Shown: positions 34,801 through 43,633, counted from the first letter of the stretch. The stretch is 64,000 bases of DNA from Pseudonocardia sp. DSM 110487 (GCF_019468565.1 NZ_CP080522.1:124001-188000), one strand, 5' to 3'. Numbers and translations are program-made. Notes: generated by a model from the letters alone, not told the origin.

Positions 34801-35112
34801 GTGGCTGACGAGTCACCACGTCCCGGACCGACAGGTCGCCCTCAGCTGCTCGTCGAGAAGTGCTCTACCTGCATCTTCCGGCCGGGTGACCCCATGCACC
34901 TCGGTGGCGCTCGCATCCGCGCAGTCATCAACGCGAACCGGTCCGCCGGTGCGCTTCTCACCTGCCACCAGACCCTCTCCTACGGCTCGCATCCTGAGGT
35001 CGGCCAGGCCGCCTGCCGCGGCTTCTACGACGCCTACGGCGACGAGGTGGCCGGGTCACGCTTCGCGCACGCCGTGATGGGTGGCTTCGACGAGATCCCT
35101 GCACCGGAATAG
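34801..35112 (+). CDS. CxxCIFRPG-family small protein
   Basis: 103 residues from GTG 34801, RBS AGAGGAGGCCATC. C-S-T-C-I-F-R-P-G-D-P-M-H-L then ALLTCHQTL and ACRGFYDAY give Cys/His positions likely to bind metal. I have seen this CxxCIFRPG pattern in actinobacteriophage and plasmid proteins of unknown role. Directly after regulon promoter 8. Confidence 0.75.
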   Translation: MADESPRPGPTGRPQLLVEKCSTCIFRPGDPMHLGGARIRAVINANRSAGALLTCHQTLSYGSHPEVGQAACRGFYDAYGDEVAGSRFAHAVMGGFDEIPAPE

Positions 35113-35324
35113 GGGAGCACCCAACAGGGCGCGGAACGGGGAGCAGTGAGCTGGAACAGGGGAACGGATCGGGCGCCCAGCTGGCCTACCCGATGGCAGG
35201 AGAACGAGCACGGCAACGTGCACGACGCCTCGAGCACGCCGATCGGTGACTCGAGGCGCTCCGCCGCCCAGGCCGGCGATCGACACCGGTCTCCTGTCAC
35301 CGCCGTCGGAGGATGGTGAGGCTG

Positions 35325-35801
35325 ATGTCCGCCGCTGCGCACGCTGACCTCGACAAGCTGCGGTCATTGACCGTGATCCCGCCGTGGTCGGCAGCGATCG
35401 CTCAGGGCAGCAAGCCCGTCGAGAACCGCACCCGCAACCTTGCTGGCGGGTGGCGTGGACTGGTGCTCATCCTGTCCAGCGCCGGCAAATGGGACCCGCC
35501 GGCGGCGGGCTTCATCGCTGCCATGACCGGTGCACCGCCGCTGACCAGGGCGCAGTGCCACCCGGGTTACTTCATCGGCGCAGCGGACTTGGTCGACGTC
35601 CACCGCGGCGACGGCCGATGCTGCGCGCCCTGGGGGGAACCGCACGTCTGGCATCTCAGGCTGGCCAATGCCCTCCAGTTCGCCGAGCCCATCCCTGGAA
35701 CCGGGCACCTCGGTCTGCGCCGCGTCACCGACCCGGCCCTCATCCACGCCTGCCGCGAGACCGGCCGGCTGGCCCCGGGCGGTCCAACGTGGCTGGCGTG
35801 A
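35325..35801 (+). CDS. ASCH/PUA-like domain protein
   Basis: 158 residues, ATG 35325 with GGAGGATGGTGAGGCTG. LRSLTVIPPWSAAIAQGSKP then VENRTRNLAGGWRGLVLILS fits the ASCH fold (W-A, K-x-V-E-x-R). A later part FIGAADLVDVHRGDGRCCAP and PEPIPGTGHLGLRRV completes it. ASCH domains bind RNA or modified nucleotides and may have nuclease activity, here probably nucleic-acid related. Confidence 0.75.
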   Translation: MSAAAHADLDKLRSLTVIPPWSAAIAQGSKPVENRTRNLAGGWRGLVLILSSAGKWDPPAAGFIAAMTGAPPLTRAQCHPGYFIGAADLVDVHRGDGRCCAPWGEPHVWHLRLANALQFAEPIPGTGHLGLRRVTDPALIHACRETGRLAPGGPTWLA

Positions 35802-35803
35802 TC

Positions 35804-36121
35804 ATGAGCGTGTCACCGATCGACGAAGACCCGGGCGGCGATCAGCTCGTCGCACCCGCCGCCGCCCAGCGCTGCTGCGGCGACATGCTGCCGACCGTCG
35901 CCATGGGCGCTGACCCGTGGCACGGCGGCGACACGGACGAGGGCCAGGCAGACAGTGGCAGGCGCGATCGATGGAATCGAGGCCGCCGCCCTGCGACTTC
36001 TCAGCGGCCCCGGGCTGGAGCGGATCCGATGACCGGCAGGTTCTGGTCGCGCGCGCTTTGTGCGGTCCAGGACGGGCGGTGGGGCCGGGATCGGCGCGGG
36101 CACCGGCGCGAAGGTCGGTGA
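35804..36121 (+). CDS. Uncertain small protein
   Basis: MSVSPIDEDPGGDQLVAPAA with RCCGDMLPTVAMGAD looks coding for about 45 residues, after which the frame becomes Arg-rich. ATG follows directly after the ASCH gene stop. The true C-terminus may be frameshifted into another frame, where Gly/Ala-rich sequence runs to about 36235. Confidence 0.35.
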   Translation: MSVSPIDEDPGGDQLVAPAAAQRCCGDMLPTVAMGADPWHGGDTDEGQADSGRRDRWNRGRRPATSQRPRAGADPMTGRFWSRALCAVQDGRWGRDRRGHRREGR

Positions 36122-36352
36122 GGCACCCGCCGCATACACGAAGGCCGGCGGCGCGACCGGGATCAGCGCCGGGTCCGGCACCGCCGAGGTGGCTGCCGAG
36201 ATCGGCGTCGCCTACGACGTCCTTCCCACCTGACCTGCTCGACATGACCCCGCCAGCAAGCGCTCGCCGACGCGGCGATCGGGAGGCCTGACGATGATCT
36301 ACACGGTGTTCGGGCGCCGGTCGACAACACGGCGCAGCCCTCGACCCTGACC

Positions 36353-36649
36353 GTGGCGGCGATCGTGGAGGGTGACGTCACCTCCGTCGACGACCACAAC
36401 GCAGACATGGACGCGACCCAGCAGCAGCGCTGGGCGGACTCGTTCGAAGCCACCGACCGTGCCCACGCGGAAGCACTGGCGCGTAGGACGGGTCCGCTCG
36501 CAACGGCGGAGCCTTCGGCGACTCACTCAGCCAAGACCGCCAACTGCTCGGCTCACCGCTCGCCCCCCGATGCGGGTCGTCGGCCCCACCCGAGGCTCGC
36601 TCCTGCTCGTGGCGCCGCACGCCTGCGATCGAGATCGGCGCTCGCGTGA
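36353..36649 (+). CDS. Uncertain acidic protein
   Basis: From GTG 36353, VAAIVEGDVTSVDDHNADMD then TQQQRWADSFEATDRAHAEA looks coding and helical, but the second half turns into Arg/Pro/Ser noise. The same frame extends upstream without a clear start. Possibly a decayed gene. Confidence 0.35.
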   Translation: MAAIVEGDVTSVDDHNADMDATQQQRWADSFEATDRAHAEALARRTGPLATAEPSATHSAKTANCSAHRSPPDAGRRPHPRLAPARGAARLRSRSALA

Positions 36650-36673
36650 CCGGGACCGATCTGAGCGCGTCTG

Positions 36674-36702
36674 TTGACGTGTTAGCGTTAAAACATTATA
36701 GT
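36674..36702 (+). promoter_or_regulatory. Regulon promoter/operator 9
   Basis: TTGACG (36674-36679), 17 bp with TTAGCGTTAAAACAT, then TATAGT (36697-36702), the best -10 of the set, and TGT. The right arm of the palindrome is partly lost. Confidence 0.8.
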
Positions 36703-36739
36703 TGTCCCGACGCTATGCGACCCTGCGACAGGAGGAGAT

Positions 36740-36970
36740 GTGAAGCAGCTCAAGGTGAAGGACGCGAAGCCGGACGTGGTGGTGATCGGCCACGAGAAGC
36801 GGGACTTCCCGAAGACGCCGGCCCGCATCGTGTCCGTGGCACCCGCCAAGCCGGGGGAGGACCTCGGCGTTAAGTCCGGTGACTACCGGATCGTCTTCGA
36901 GCTGCTCAACGGCGGCGGCCGGGAGACCCAGTACTACCCGGGCAGCGCCCTGCTGAAGGTACGCAGCTGA
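36740..36970 (+). CDS. Small SH3-like protein (MKQLKVKDAKPD)
   Basis: 76 residues from GTG 36740 after ACAGGAGGAGAT. MKQLKVKDAKPDVVVIGHEK, then ARIVSVAPAKPGEDLGVKSG and QYYPGSALLKVRS. It parallels the protein at 1427 at both ends. Predicted all-beta. First gene behind regulon promoter 9. Confidence 0.75.
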   Translation: MKQLKVKDAKPDVVVIGHEKRDFPKTPARIVSVAPAKPGEDLGVKSGDYRIVFELLNGGGRETQYYPGSALLKVRS

Positions 36971-37115
36971 GGCGGTGGAGAGGCTGCCGCGCGGCACTCG
37001 CACAAGCCGGGTCGGCGGAGAACCGCGAGGCGAGACGATCTGACATGCCTCGCGCGAGGGGGGAGCAGCGTGCGGGGAAGAGTTAGCGCTCGCGAGAATC
37101 GCGAGGAATGGCCGG

Positions 37116-37334
37116 ATGAGTCAACCTGAGAAGCACACCCACACGCTGCCTCGTGGGATCCACTGGGGCGACTGCGTGCATCTCGACCAGGGGCGCGGCG
37201 GGAACGTGGGCTGCTGCGCGGACGGCTGCAGCGAGGTTGTGGGCAAGGCGTGCGCGACCTGCGGGGTCGTGCGGAGGCTGCGGCTGAAACCGGGGCATGA
37301 CCGAGGCCCCGCTGCGAGAGCCGGCCCGCGCTGA
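37116..37334 (+). CDS. Zinc-ribbon protein with WGDCxHL motif (family B)
   Basis: 72 residues, MSQPEKHTHTLPRGIHWGDC.... V-H-L, then C-C-A-D-G-C and C-A-T-C-G-V-V. It matches the C-terminal half of the protein at 3519 (LPAGFAWGDCQHL, C-T-N-C, C-S-Y-C-G-F). Likely zinc-binding, unknown function. Confidence 0.7.
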   Translation: MSQPEKHTHTLPRGIHWGDCVHLDQGRGGNVGCCADGCSEVVGKACATCGVVRRLRLKPGHDRGPAARAGPR

Positions 37335-37641
37335 GGACTGTGATGGCGACAACGAAAGGCGGCGGCGCGGCGGCCGAACGGTGTCAGGGCCTGTCGGCCT
37401 GTCCGGCGGATGAGATGCCCGTCGCGCTCGACGCGCGCCTCGCCGGGGCAAAGATGACGGCGCGAGCCACCGGACCCACGCGGCGCTCACCTGGCACATC
37501 GACCCGCAGTGATCCCTCCGCCGTGCTCGTCGACCAGACGATGTCGCCCACACCCGTTGATCGCACTCTGGGCCGACCAGGCGACCCAGACCAATGCACT
37601 TGCCCGCATCAGACGCCCTTCTGCCGGGAGGATCCCGCCAC

Positions 37642-38412
37642 ATGACCAGCCCCGCCAAGACCGTGTCCTTCGTGAAGGACCCCAGTGGTGCACCTGCCGT
37701 GGACCTGGCCAAGGTCCGCGAGCAGCACCCCGACCTGGCCAAGCGCGCCGACAAGGCCGGGATCAGCCTGTCCAAGCGCAACCTCGCCGGCGTCCGTGCG
37801 CAGGCATGCCTGTACCTGGACCACTCCGGGTCGATGCGCACCGACTACCGCTCGGGCGCGGTTCAGACCATCGTCGAGCGTGCGCTCGGGTTCGCCCTCC
37901 AGATCGACGCAGACGGGACGGTGCCGGTGACGCCGTTCGACTCCCGACTGTGGGACACCGTCAATGTCACGGTCGACAACTATCAGGGCGTCGTCGATCG
38001 GGAGCTGTGGCATCGTTCCGCGATGGGCGGCACGCGGATGGCGCCGCCGTTCCAACACCTGCTTGACGAGGCGAAGCGCACGCAGCTACCGCTGTTCGCA
38101 ATCGTCGTCGGGGACGGCTCGCCGGCAGACAGCACACCCACCACCAAGCTGGTCATCGAGCTGGCCAACTACCCAGTGTTCATCAAGTTCCTGTCCGTGC
38201 GGCCGGTGGACTACCTGCAGGAGTTGGACGAGCTGGAGCAGAAGTCGGGGCGCTCGTTGATCGGTCGGTCAACGCGGAAGGTCGACAACGTCGACGCGCA
38301 GGACATGCCCGACCCGGCTGGCCTGCCCGACCTTGCATTCGCCGAGAAGATGGTCGAGGAGTGGGATACCTGGTTCGCGGCAGCGACGGCCGCTGGAATC
38401 CTGTCTGCCTGA
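37642..38412 (+). CDS. VWA-domain protein, TerF/TerY-like
   Basis: 256 residues, ATG 37642 with GGGAGGATCCCGCCAC. MIDAS motif D60-H-S-G-S64 in ACLYLDHSGSMR, the glycine pair and Thr in MGGTRMAPP, and DG in VVGDGSPADS. The flow (YRSGAVQTIVERALGFALQI) fits the VWA domain of TerF-type tellurium/stress proteins. The N-terminal 50 residues are a helical TerF-like linker. Ter proteins act in membrane stress and phage exclusion. No terD genes are visible nearby. Confidence 0.85.
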   Translation: MTSPAKTVSFVKDPSGAPAVDLAKVREQHPDLAKRADKAGISLSKRNLAGVRAQACLYLDHSGSMRTDYRSGAVQTIVERALGFALQIDADGTVPVTPFDSRLWDTVNVTVDNYQGVVDRELWHRSAMGGTRMAPPFQHLLDEAKRTQLPLFAIVVGDGSPADSTPTTKLVIELANYPVFIKFLSVRPVDYLQELDELEQKSGRSLIGRSTRKVDNVDAQDMPDPAGLPDLAFAEKMVEEWDTWFAAATAAGILSA

Positions 38413-38594
38413 TGGAATGGCAGTAACTAGGGCTGATCACGCGAACCAAGGACAGGTAGTCAGAGCCCCAACAAGGCACATCGAGCCGACGTCCCCGATC
38501 GCCCCGTGTTGTTGACCGAGTGAGCGCGGACCAGTCGCGCGATCCTGGCCGGCGAGAAGCTCGTGAGGAACGCCCAAAGGAAGGGAAACGTCAA

Positions 38595-38780
38595 GTGGCA
38601 GAACAGATTATGATCGACGCCACGAAGCTGCGCAAGATCGTTGAGGTCTTGTCGACCGCCAGCCGCACGATGGACGGCGTCCTGGACACCCTGCCCAAGA
38701 GCCACGACGTGTATCCAGATCTTTCGGCCGTGGGGAACTGGGTGCGGGCGGCGCACCGGCGATTGGAAAAGCTGGCGTGA
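38595..38780 (+). CDS. Small helical orphan protein, 61 aa
   Basis: GTG 38595 after AAAGGAAGGGAAACGTCAA. MAEQIMIDATKLRKIVEVLS then RTMDGVLDTLPKSHDVYPDL and AVGNWVRAAHRRLEKLA, a two- or three-helix bundle. A frameshifted copy lies at 47553-47645. Confidence 0.7.
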   Translation: MAEQIMIDATKLRKIVEVLSTASRTMDGVLDTLPKSHDVYPDLSAVGNWVRAAHRRLEKLA

Positions 38781-38918
38781 TCGGCATCCCCGGCCAGTGA
38801 GCCTGGCCCGGCGGATGTGTCGGTTCGGGTCTGGGGAGCGCTGGAAGCCCCCGCTGCGGCGCTCCGCGCCGCCGGCCGGGCCTGACCCATACCATTCGAA
38901 TTCCGTGAAGGATTTGAG

Positions 38919-39125
38919 TTGTGGATCGTTGAGACGGATGCGGCTATTGCTGAGGCTAGGCGTGTCGGCTTCGAGGTGCTCGGATGCTGGGTGGCTGCAT
39001 TCACGGATTGGCACTCTACGAGGCTGATGATCTCGGACGGCTGTACGGGAGGTTCCGTCGTCGAGCTTGCCAGCAGACTCCGTGAGCGCGGCTATGCGGC
39101 CCACGTGAGCGAGGGTCGCGAGTAG
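38919..39125 (+). CDS. Small alpha/beta orphan protein, 68 aa
   Basis: A TTG start after GTGAAGGATTTGAG: MWIVETDAAIAEARRVGFEV then LGCWVAAFTDWHSTRLMISD and VVELASRLRERGYAAHV. The beta-alpha-beta pattern is convincing although the start codon is unusual. No family. Confidence 0.5.
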   Translation: MWIVETDAAIAEARRVGFEVLGCWVAAFTDWHSTRLMISDGCTGGSVVELASRLRERGYAAHVSEGRE

Positions 39126-39305
39126 AGGACCAAGAACGGCAGTCGGTCGACGGCCGACGAACACGAACACCTCGTAGTTGGGTGCAGCCACGTACGGCTC
39201 GGTCGGCCGGTAGCCGGACGGAGGGGTCGTCTGGGAGGCCGCGGGCGGGATCGACTCCTGGTGCGGCTGCGACATAAAAAGCGGGAGCTCCGAGGATGGT
39301 TGCTG

Positions 39306-39476
39306 ATGCCACTGTATCCGGGTACCGAGGAAATCGACTGGAGCGAGTACCGCCGCTCGGTCGAGTGCGCGACGTGCGGAGACCGCGCGGAGTGGCGGGG
39401 CAGAATCTGGAAGTGTAAGGCTGGCCACGAGACCTCCCTGTCGGATTTCCCGATGGGCTGGCAGAGGGGCAAGTGA
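39306..39476 (+). CDS. Zinc-ribbon mini-protein (family A)
   Basis: 56 residues, ATG 39306 after GAGGATGGTTGCTG. C-A-T-C-G-D-R-A-E-W-R-G-R-I-W-K-C-K-A-G-H. It shares the E-W-x-G core and knuckle spacing with 2852 and 19724; here the second knuckle ends in His rather than Cys. Confidence 0.7.
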   Translation: MPLYPGTEEIDWSEYRRSVECATCGDRAEWRGRIWKCKAGHETSLSDFPMGWQRGK

Positions 39477-39620
39477 CAGTGCAGTGGCCGGGAGTGTCAC
39501 GACGGGCGGTGCGCGATGAGCGCGGGCCCGGCTGTCGGCGCGAGTCGAGGAGCCATGACGGCCGCAGGGCGCCTGAGGTGTGGCGGCGCCCCGTCTCCGC
39601 AGAACAGGGAGGGGAGCCCG

Positions 39621-39803
39621 GTGACTCACTTGATCATCACCCTGCCTACCGGTCAGCAGGTGGAGCGCTGGACCGACACCCCGGAGATCACAGAGCGGTT
39701 CTATCGGGAGGCGGGCGCCGCCGTGCTCGAGGGTGGTGTGGTCCAGCCGGTGTACAAGGACGCCGACATCGACGCCTGTTCGGCGTTTCCGAGCAGGCGC
39801 TGA
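39621..39803 (+). CDS. Small orphan protein, 60 aa
   Basis: GTG 39621 after GAGGGGAGCCCG. MTHLIITLPTGQQVERWTDT then EITERFYREAGAAVLEGGVV. A compact alpha/beta protein with unknown role. Confidence 0.55.
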   Translation: MTHLIITLPTGQQVERWTDTPEITERFYREAGAAVLEGGVVQPVYKDADIDACSAFPSRR

Positions 39804-40340
39804 TCACCGATACAGGGCCGTGGCGGCCCGCCCGGGACGTGATTGGGCCTCGGTGTCTCACGCGAGGTGGGTCGACCAGGGCGGCGCTGCTCGTCTGCGC
39901 GGCCGGCCCGGGTACGCGCAAGGCCTGCCACCTGGTTGCCGAGCGGCTCGCCGATGCCTCGGCAGCTCGCATCGCCGATCGAGCCGTCACCGGCGCCCCG
40001 ACCACGGGACGGCAGCCCCTGGCCATGACCGCACCCGCCACGATCACGACCGCGGCCGCGAGCGACCGGCGCTGAGCGCTTCCCGCGGCGGGGCGGCCGC
40101 GATCTCGCCGACCAGGACGCCGCCCCGCGCCGACGCCGGGCAGGCCCGGGAGCAGGGACGAGGCAGCCCAGGCGGAACGGGCCGCCGCCGGTGCGAGCCC
40201 GCGAAGTAGCCGAGACCGCCGCGGCCGGTGAACGAGCCAGCATCGCGGCGAGGGCCGGCTGGCCGCGTTCGAGGAGCGGAGCCGTCGGCACCGAGCAACT
40301 CGCCGATGAGGCCGCCGCGTTGGCCAGCCATGTTCGGTGT
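39804..40340. other. About 540 bp with no supported gene
   Basis: Several GC-rich frames are open on both strands (a possible helical one at 39900-40070) but none has an RBS, a motif or consistent codon bias. Confidence 0.35.
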
Positions 40341-40377
40341 TGACAGCATGCCGTCCTCGATAAAGGATGACAGCGAT
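40341..40377 (+). promoter_or_regulatory. Second repeated promoter/operator family, copy 2
   Basis: TTGACA (40341-40346), then GTCCTCGATAAAGGATGAC (40354-40372) containing TAAAGG (40362-40367), then AGCGAT. It shares CCTC-x-x-TA-x-AGGATGAC-x-GCGAT with 32185-32220. Confidence 0.7.
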
Positions 40378-40403
40378 CTTGTCGCCCATTATGGAGGTTC
40401 CGG

Positions 40404-40787
40404 ATGGCTGTCAGGAGATTCGTCGTCGTTGTTCTTGCCGCAGGTGCTGTAGCAGGCCCTCTGGTGGCCGGTGCATCAGCGCTGGCGCCGGCTCCCGCCC
40501 CGATACACGTCCAGGGGGTGACCCGCGTGGCAGAGCAGGAGATCGCCGCGGCGAACGGGATCAACCTGGAGGTTGCCCGCCAGGGCAGTCTGGCCACGAG
40601 GTTGACCTGGTCCGGCGGATCCGGGCCATACGACGTACTGATCGACCCGAGCGTGGGCTCGAGTCGATACGAGTCGGACATCGACGACACGACCATGGTC
40701 GTGGCCACGGAACCGGGCAGGGAGAACTGCTTCACGGTGTTCGGGTCGGACCGGACGGAGAGCGAGAGGACGTGCCTCTCGTCGTAG
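40404..40787 (+). CDS. Secreted protein, 127 aa
   Basis: ATG 40404 after TATGGAGGTTCCGG. Signal peptide MAVRRFVVVVLAAGAVAGPL then VAGASALA. The mature protein is beta-rich (GSLATRLTWSGGSGPYDVLI; TTMVVATEPGRENCFTVFGS) with a C-terminal Cys pair. It precedes the lipoprotein at 40799 by 11 bp; the pair is partly duplicated at 32.2-32.7 kb. Confidence 0.75.
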   Translation: MAVRRFVVVVLAAGAVAGPLVAGASALAPAPAPIHVQGVTRVAEQEIAAANGINLEVARQGSLATRLTWSGGSGPYDVLIDPSVGSSRYESDIDDTTMVVATEPGRENCFTVFGSDRTESERTCLSS

Positions 40788-40798
40788 AGGTGACTCCT

Positions 40799-41767
40799 GT
40801 GTCCCCGATCGCCTCGAGCACCGCCGAACGCGCGGCGTCGTCGCTCGCGCCGGGCTCCGTGAGGTCACGTCGTGCCCTACTCGCCCTGCTGGCGGCTGCG
40901 GTCACTCTGCCGGTCGCTGGTTGCGGTGACGCGCGGCGCGACGTCGCCAGGATCGAACAGACGATCCGGGCGCAGCCCGGGGTTGCAACGGTCGATATGA
41001 ACTACACCAGTGGCTTCACCCAGGGCACCCATCTCCTGCCGGAGGTGCGGCTGACGGCAGACGCCTCGCCGGACGAGGTCGCGGCGATTGTCCGCACGGC
41101 CGCCGCCGAGCTGAACAGCGAGGTCTTCGCTCGTGCCACCGTCGTCCTCGACGTGGTTGCCGAGCCGGGAAGGGTCGGCGTCCACAGGAAGGTGTTCACA
41201 GTCCGCGACGTCGACCTCGCGGCGCAGGTCTTGGACGCCGAGGCGCGGGCGTGGAGCGCGCTGGTGTCCGCCTATCCGGGCGCCTTCGTCACGATCAGGG
41301 CGTACCGTGCGCCGGGCAAGCTGCACGATCGCGAGGTCTATGTCCAGACCGCCCCGTGGGCGGACTCCGCATCCGTCGCCGCGGCATTCCGGTTGCTCGC
41401 CGGCATCGAGTTTCCGCCGGCGCAGCACGCGACCCTCACCGTGGCTGTGGCGAATCCGCCGGATCACGTCGAGCAAGCCTCCTGGCCGAGATACACCATC
41501 GTGGGCTCGCCGACGGATCCGGTGGTGGACGCGATGGAGGCCGTGGCCCGCGTGGCCGAGCTCGGTGCACCAGCCCGCCCCGTCAGGATCGATGCTGGAT
41601 GGGGCGGGGCGAAGCTCAGCATCGAGGGCCAGATCGACGAGATCGACGTAGAGCGCCTCGGCGCCGCGTACGTCGACACGCTCGACCGGTCGGGGCTGCC
41701 GTACGAACTCACGATCCGTGTCCTCTACGGGACTGACGTGCTTCTGCATGTCGTCGGAGGCCCCTGA
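40799..41767 (+). CDS. Lipoprotein, 322 aa, with repeated beta-alpha units
   Basis: GTG 40799 (alternative GTG 40790). Signal peptide RRALLALLAAAVTLPVAGCG with lipobox. The mature part repeats a pattern of helix and strand (RIEQTIRAQPGVATVDMNYT; EVAAIVRTAAAELNSEVFAR; TIRAYRAPGKLHDREVYVQT), similar to lipoproteins of Pseudonocardiales with BON/PASTA-like small domains, though I cannot name one. It is translated right after the secreted protein. Confidence 0.75.
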   Translation: MSPIASSTAERAASSLAPGSVRSRRALLALLAAAVTLPVAGCGDARRDVARIEQTIRAQPGVATVDMNYTSGFTQGTHLLPEVRLTADASPDEVAAIVRTAAAELNSEVFARATVVLDVVAEPGRVGVHRKVFTVRDVDLAAQVLDAEARAWSALVSAYPGAFVTIRAYRAPGKLHDREVYVQTAPWADSASVAAAFRLLAGIEFPPAQHATLTVAVANPPDHVEQASWPRYTIVGSPTDPVVDAMEAVARVAELGAPARPVRIDAGWGGAKLSIEGQIDEIDVERLGAAYVDTLDRSGLPYELTIRVLYGTDVLLHVVGGP

Positions 41768-42426
41768 CAGCTTGCCAGATCCGGAGCACGCCCGATTCGC
41801 GAAGTCGAGCGTCGGCCGCTGCTCGAACGTCGCGTCGAGGCTGTTCAGCTCGGCACGGTTGATCTGCAAACCGCCCCGGCGTGTCTGCCAGTCGCCCAGC
41901 GATGCGACGGGAACCAGGCACGCACTGGCCACCCGACTGCGGGTCGCCAACCGGACCTTGGATCGGTGGGAGGTGGGGGAGTCGCGGCCGCCACGCGCGG
42001 CAGCTGGACGGCGAGCTGTGCGCCCTCGAGGTGGAGGCCGACGCACTGGTGGAGGATCTGATCGCGTGGGAGCGGTCCCGCCTGAGCGCGCCGCTGGTCA
42101 CCCGGTGGAAAGATGTCGTCGGGGATGCGGTGGCTGACGTCCGCTCGCCGGCGGGTGTGGGCGGCGGCCGCCGAGGTTGAAGGGCTGACGCGCGCTCGGG
42201 CGCAGACGGCTCCGCCTCGCGAACGGGGCCGTTTGCCACGTCAGCCCGACGTTGCCGACGATCGTGCTGCCGGGGCTTCAGGTCCGTGTTCGAGGCACTC
42301 GACGGCGAGCGCAGCGGGCCCGCCTTTCCTTGGATAGGCCGCGCCGCGGTCGCCGGCCCGGCGTTCATCCGCGTCTGCCGGGAGTGAGGCATCCGGGCCT
42401 CAGTCGTAGCTCCGAACTCAAGCCCT
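41768..42426. other. About 660 bp without a clear gene
   Basis: A possible partial protein in frame at 41980-42180 (LDGELCALEVEADALVEDLI then RWKDVVGDAVADV) looks like a C-terminal fragment without its own start. The rest is non-coding or decayed. Confidence 0.35.
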
Positions 42427-42455
42427 TTACAGTTTTAGCGTCAAAACGGTATGGT
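42427..42455 (+). promoter_or_regulatory. Regulon promoter/operator 10
   Basis: TTACAG (42427-42432), 17 bp with TTAGCGTCAAAACGG, then TATGGT (42450-42455) and TGT. Both boxes and the palindrome are recognisable. Confidence 0.75.
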
Positions 42456-42529
42456 TGTAAAGGGTCGCCATCAGCGACGTGGGCGACAAGGAGCCCGCAC
42501 CGCGACTGCGAGATCGGGGAGGACTACCG

Positions 42530-42919
42530 ATGTGTGCAGACTCGACCGCAGCCCGCGACCGCGCCATCGACCCGACCAGCCCCGCCTCTCCGGCATGGGC
42601 GATCGAGACGATCGTTGAGGAGCACCGCCGCGGCGACGGCTTAGATGAGGGCTGGCTGTTTGACATCGCAGCCGCGCTCCGGGCCCAGGCCGGCGCCCCG
42701 GATGCCGGTCACGAGCTGATCGCCGCCGCGGAGTCGGCCGCGCGCGCGACAGGGGAGGAGCTGGCCGCGCTACGAGCAGCGGTGCTCGACACGCTCCCGT
42801 CTGGGGCTGCCATCGACCCTGACCGCTCCACGGGGGAGCTCATCGCCGAGCTGCGACACACGGCGCCAGCCGCGCCGACCCACGCCGAGCTGGACCCCGA
42901 GATCGCCGACCCAGGCTGA
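42530..42919 (+). CDS. Helical orphan protein, 129 aa
   Basis: ATG 42530 after CGGGGAGGACTACCG. MCADSTAARDRAIDPTSPAS, then EGWLFDIAAALRAQAGAPDA and EELAALRAAVLDTLPSGAAI. Acidic C-terminus. First gene behind regulon promoter 10. Confidence 0.65.
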   Translation: MCADSTAARDRAIDPTSPASPAWAIETIVEEHRRGDGLDEGWLFDIAAALRAQAGAPDAGHELIAAAESAARATGEELAALRAAVLDTLPSGAAIDPDRSTGELIAELRHTAPAAPTHAELDPEIADPG

Positions 42920-43017
42920 CCGTGAGGCGCAGGTCGGTCTGGTCGAACACGACGGTGACACCGTGGTCATCACGACCGAAGCCGGGCGTGGGACCGCTAG
43001 TAGAGGAGGACTGCGAC

Positions 43018-43221
43018 ATGAGCAAGCTCAACAAGGACCTGGTCTGGGGTGCGTTCGTCACGCTGCCCAAGAACGCGGACGGGTCGGTCATGCTCCGTGA
43101 ACTGGTGAGGGAGTGCGGTTACGGCGACACGTCTGAGTTCCTCACGGCTATGCGCGAGGCAGGCATCAACCACTACAGCAGCACCGTCCCCGGCAAGGGC
43201 ATCGTCACGAAGCTGGGGTGA
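43018..43221 (+). CDS. Small winged-helix-like protein, 67 aa
   Basis: ATG 43018 after GAGGAGGACTGCGAC. MSKLNKDLVWGAFVTLPKNA then GSVMLRELVRECGYGDTSEF and TAMREAGINHYSSTVPGKGI. The helix-helix-wing rhythm suggests nucleic-acid binding. No family named. Confidence 0.7.
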   Translation: MSKLNKDLVWGAFVTLPKNADGSVMLRELVRECGYGDTSEFLTAMREAGINHYSSTVPGKGIVTKLG

Positions 43222-43260
43222 TCAACGAGATCCAGCGCGAGCAGCAGGAGGAGAGCTGAC

Positions 43261-43449
43261 ATGGCCAAGGTTCGCCCGGTCGACATCGTCACCGAGCCGG
43301 AGCAGTGCGAGACCGGCTGCGGCGCCCGTGTGGCCATCACGCGCCGCCGCGACGACGGAGCCACCCGACTGTCTGTGATCGGCGACGGCGGTCGCGTGTG
43401 GCCGGGCGGGCACACGCAGGCCGACTGTCGTGGTCGCCGCGGCCTCTGA
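43261..43449 (+). CDS. Small Cys-containing orphan protein, 62 aa
   Basis: ATG after AGGAGGAGAGCTGAC. MAKVRPVDIVTEPEQCETGC and HTQADCRGRRGL; three Cys and a beta-rich middle (RVAITRRRDDGATRLSVIGD). Possibly a metal-binding mini-protein. Confidence 0.65.
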   Translation: MAKVRPVDIVTEPEQCETGCGARVAITRRRDDGATRLSVIGDGGRVWPGGHTQADCRGRRGL

Positions 43450-43633
43450 CCGATAACAGGGCCGGCGTCGATGTGGCGGCCGGTGGTCGAGCGCGGCCGC
43501 CCTCGCTGCCGGGCGCTGATGTGCACCACCCGGAACGAAGGCGCTCGACCTGGCGTGCCAGCCTGCCGGGACGAGGAGGCCGACCGATAGCAGCCCAGCC
43601 CTTACGGCAGAACCCCGGACTGAGGAGATCGAG

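Noticed and set aside
38460..39629. A 389-codon minus-strand frame
   Set aside because: It is Pro/Arg/Ser-rich, lacks an RBS and lies antisense to three small plus-strand genes with good starts.
39688..40735. A 344-codon minus-strand frame
   Set aside because: No RBS or motif; it covers a regulatory element and the signal-peptide gene on the other strand.
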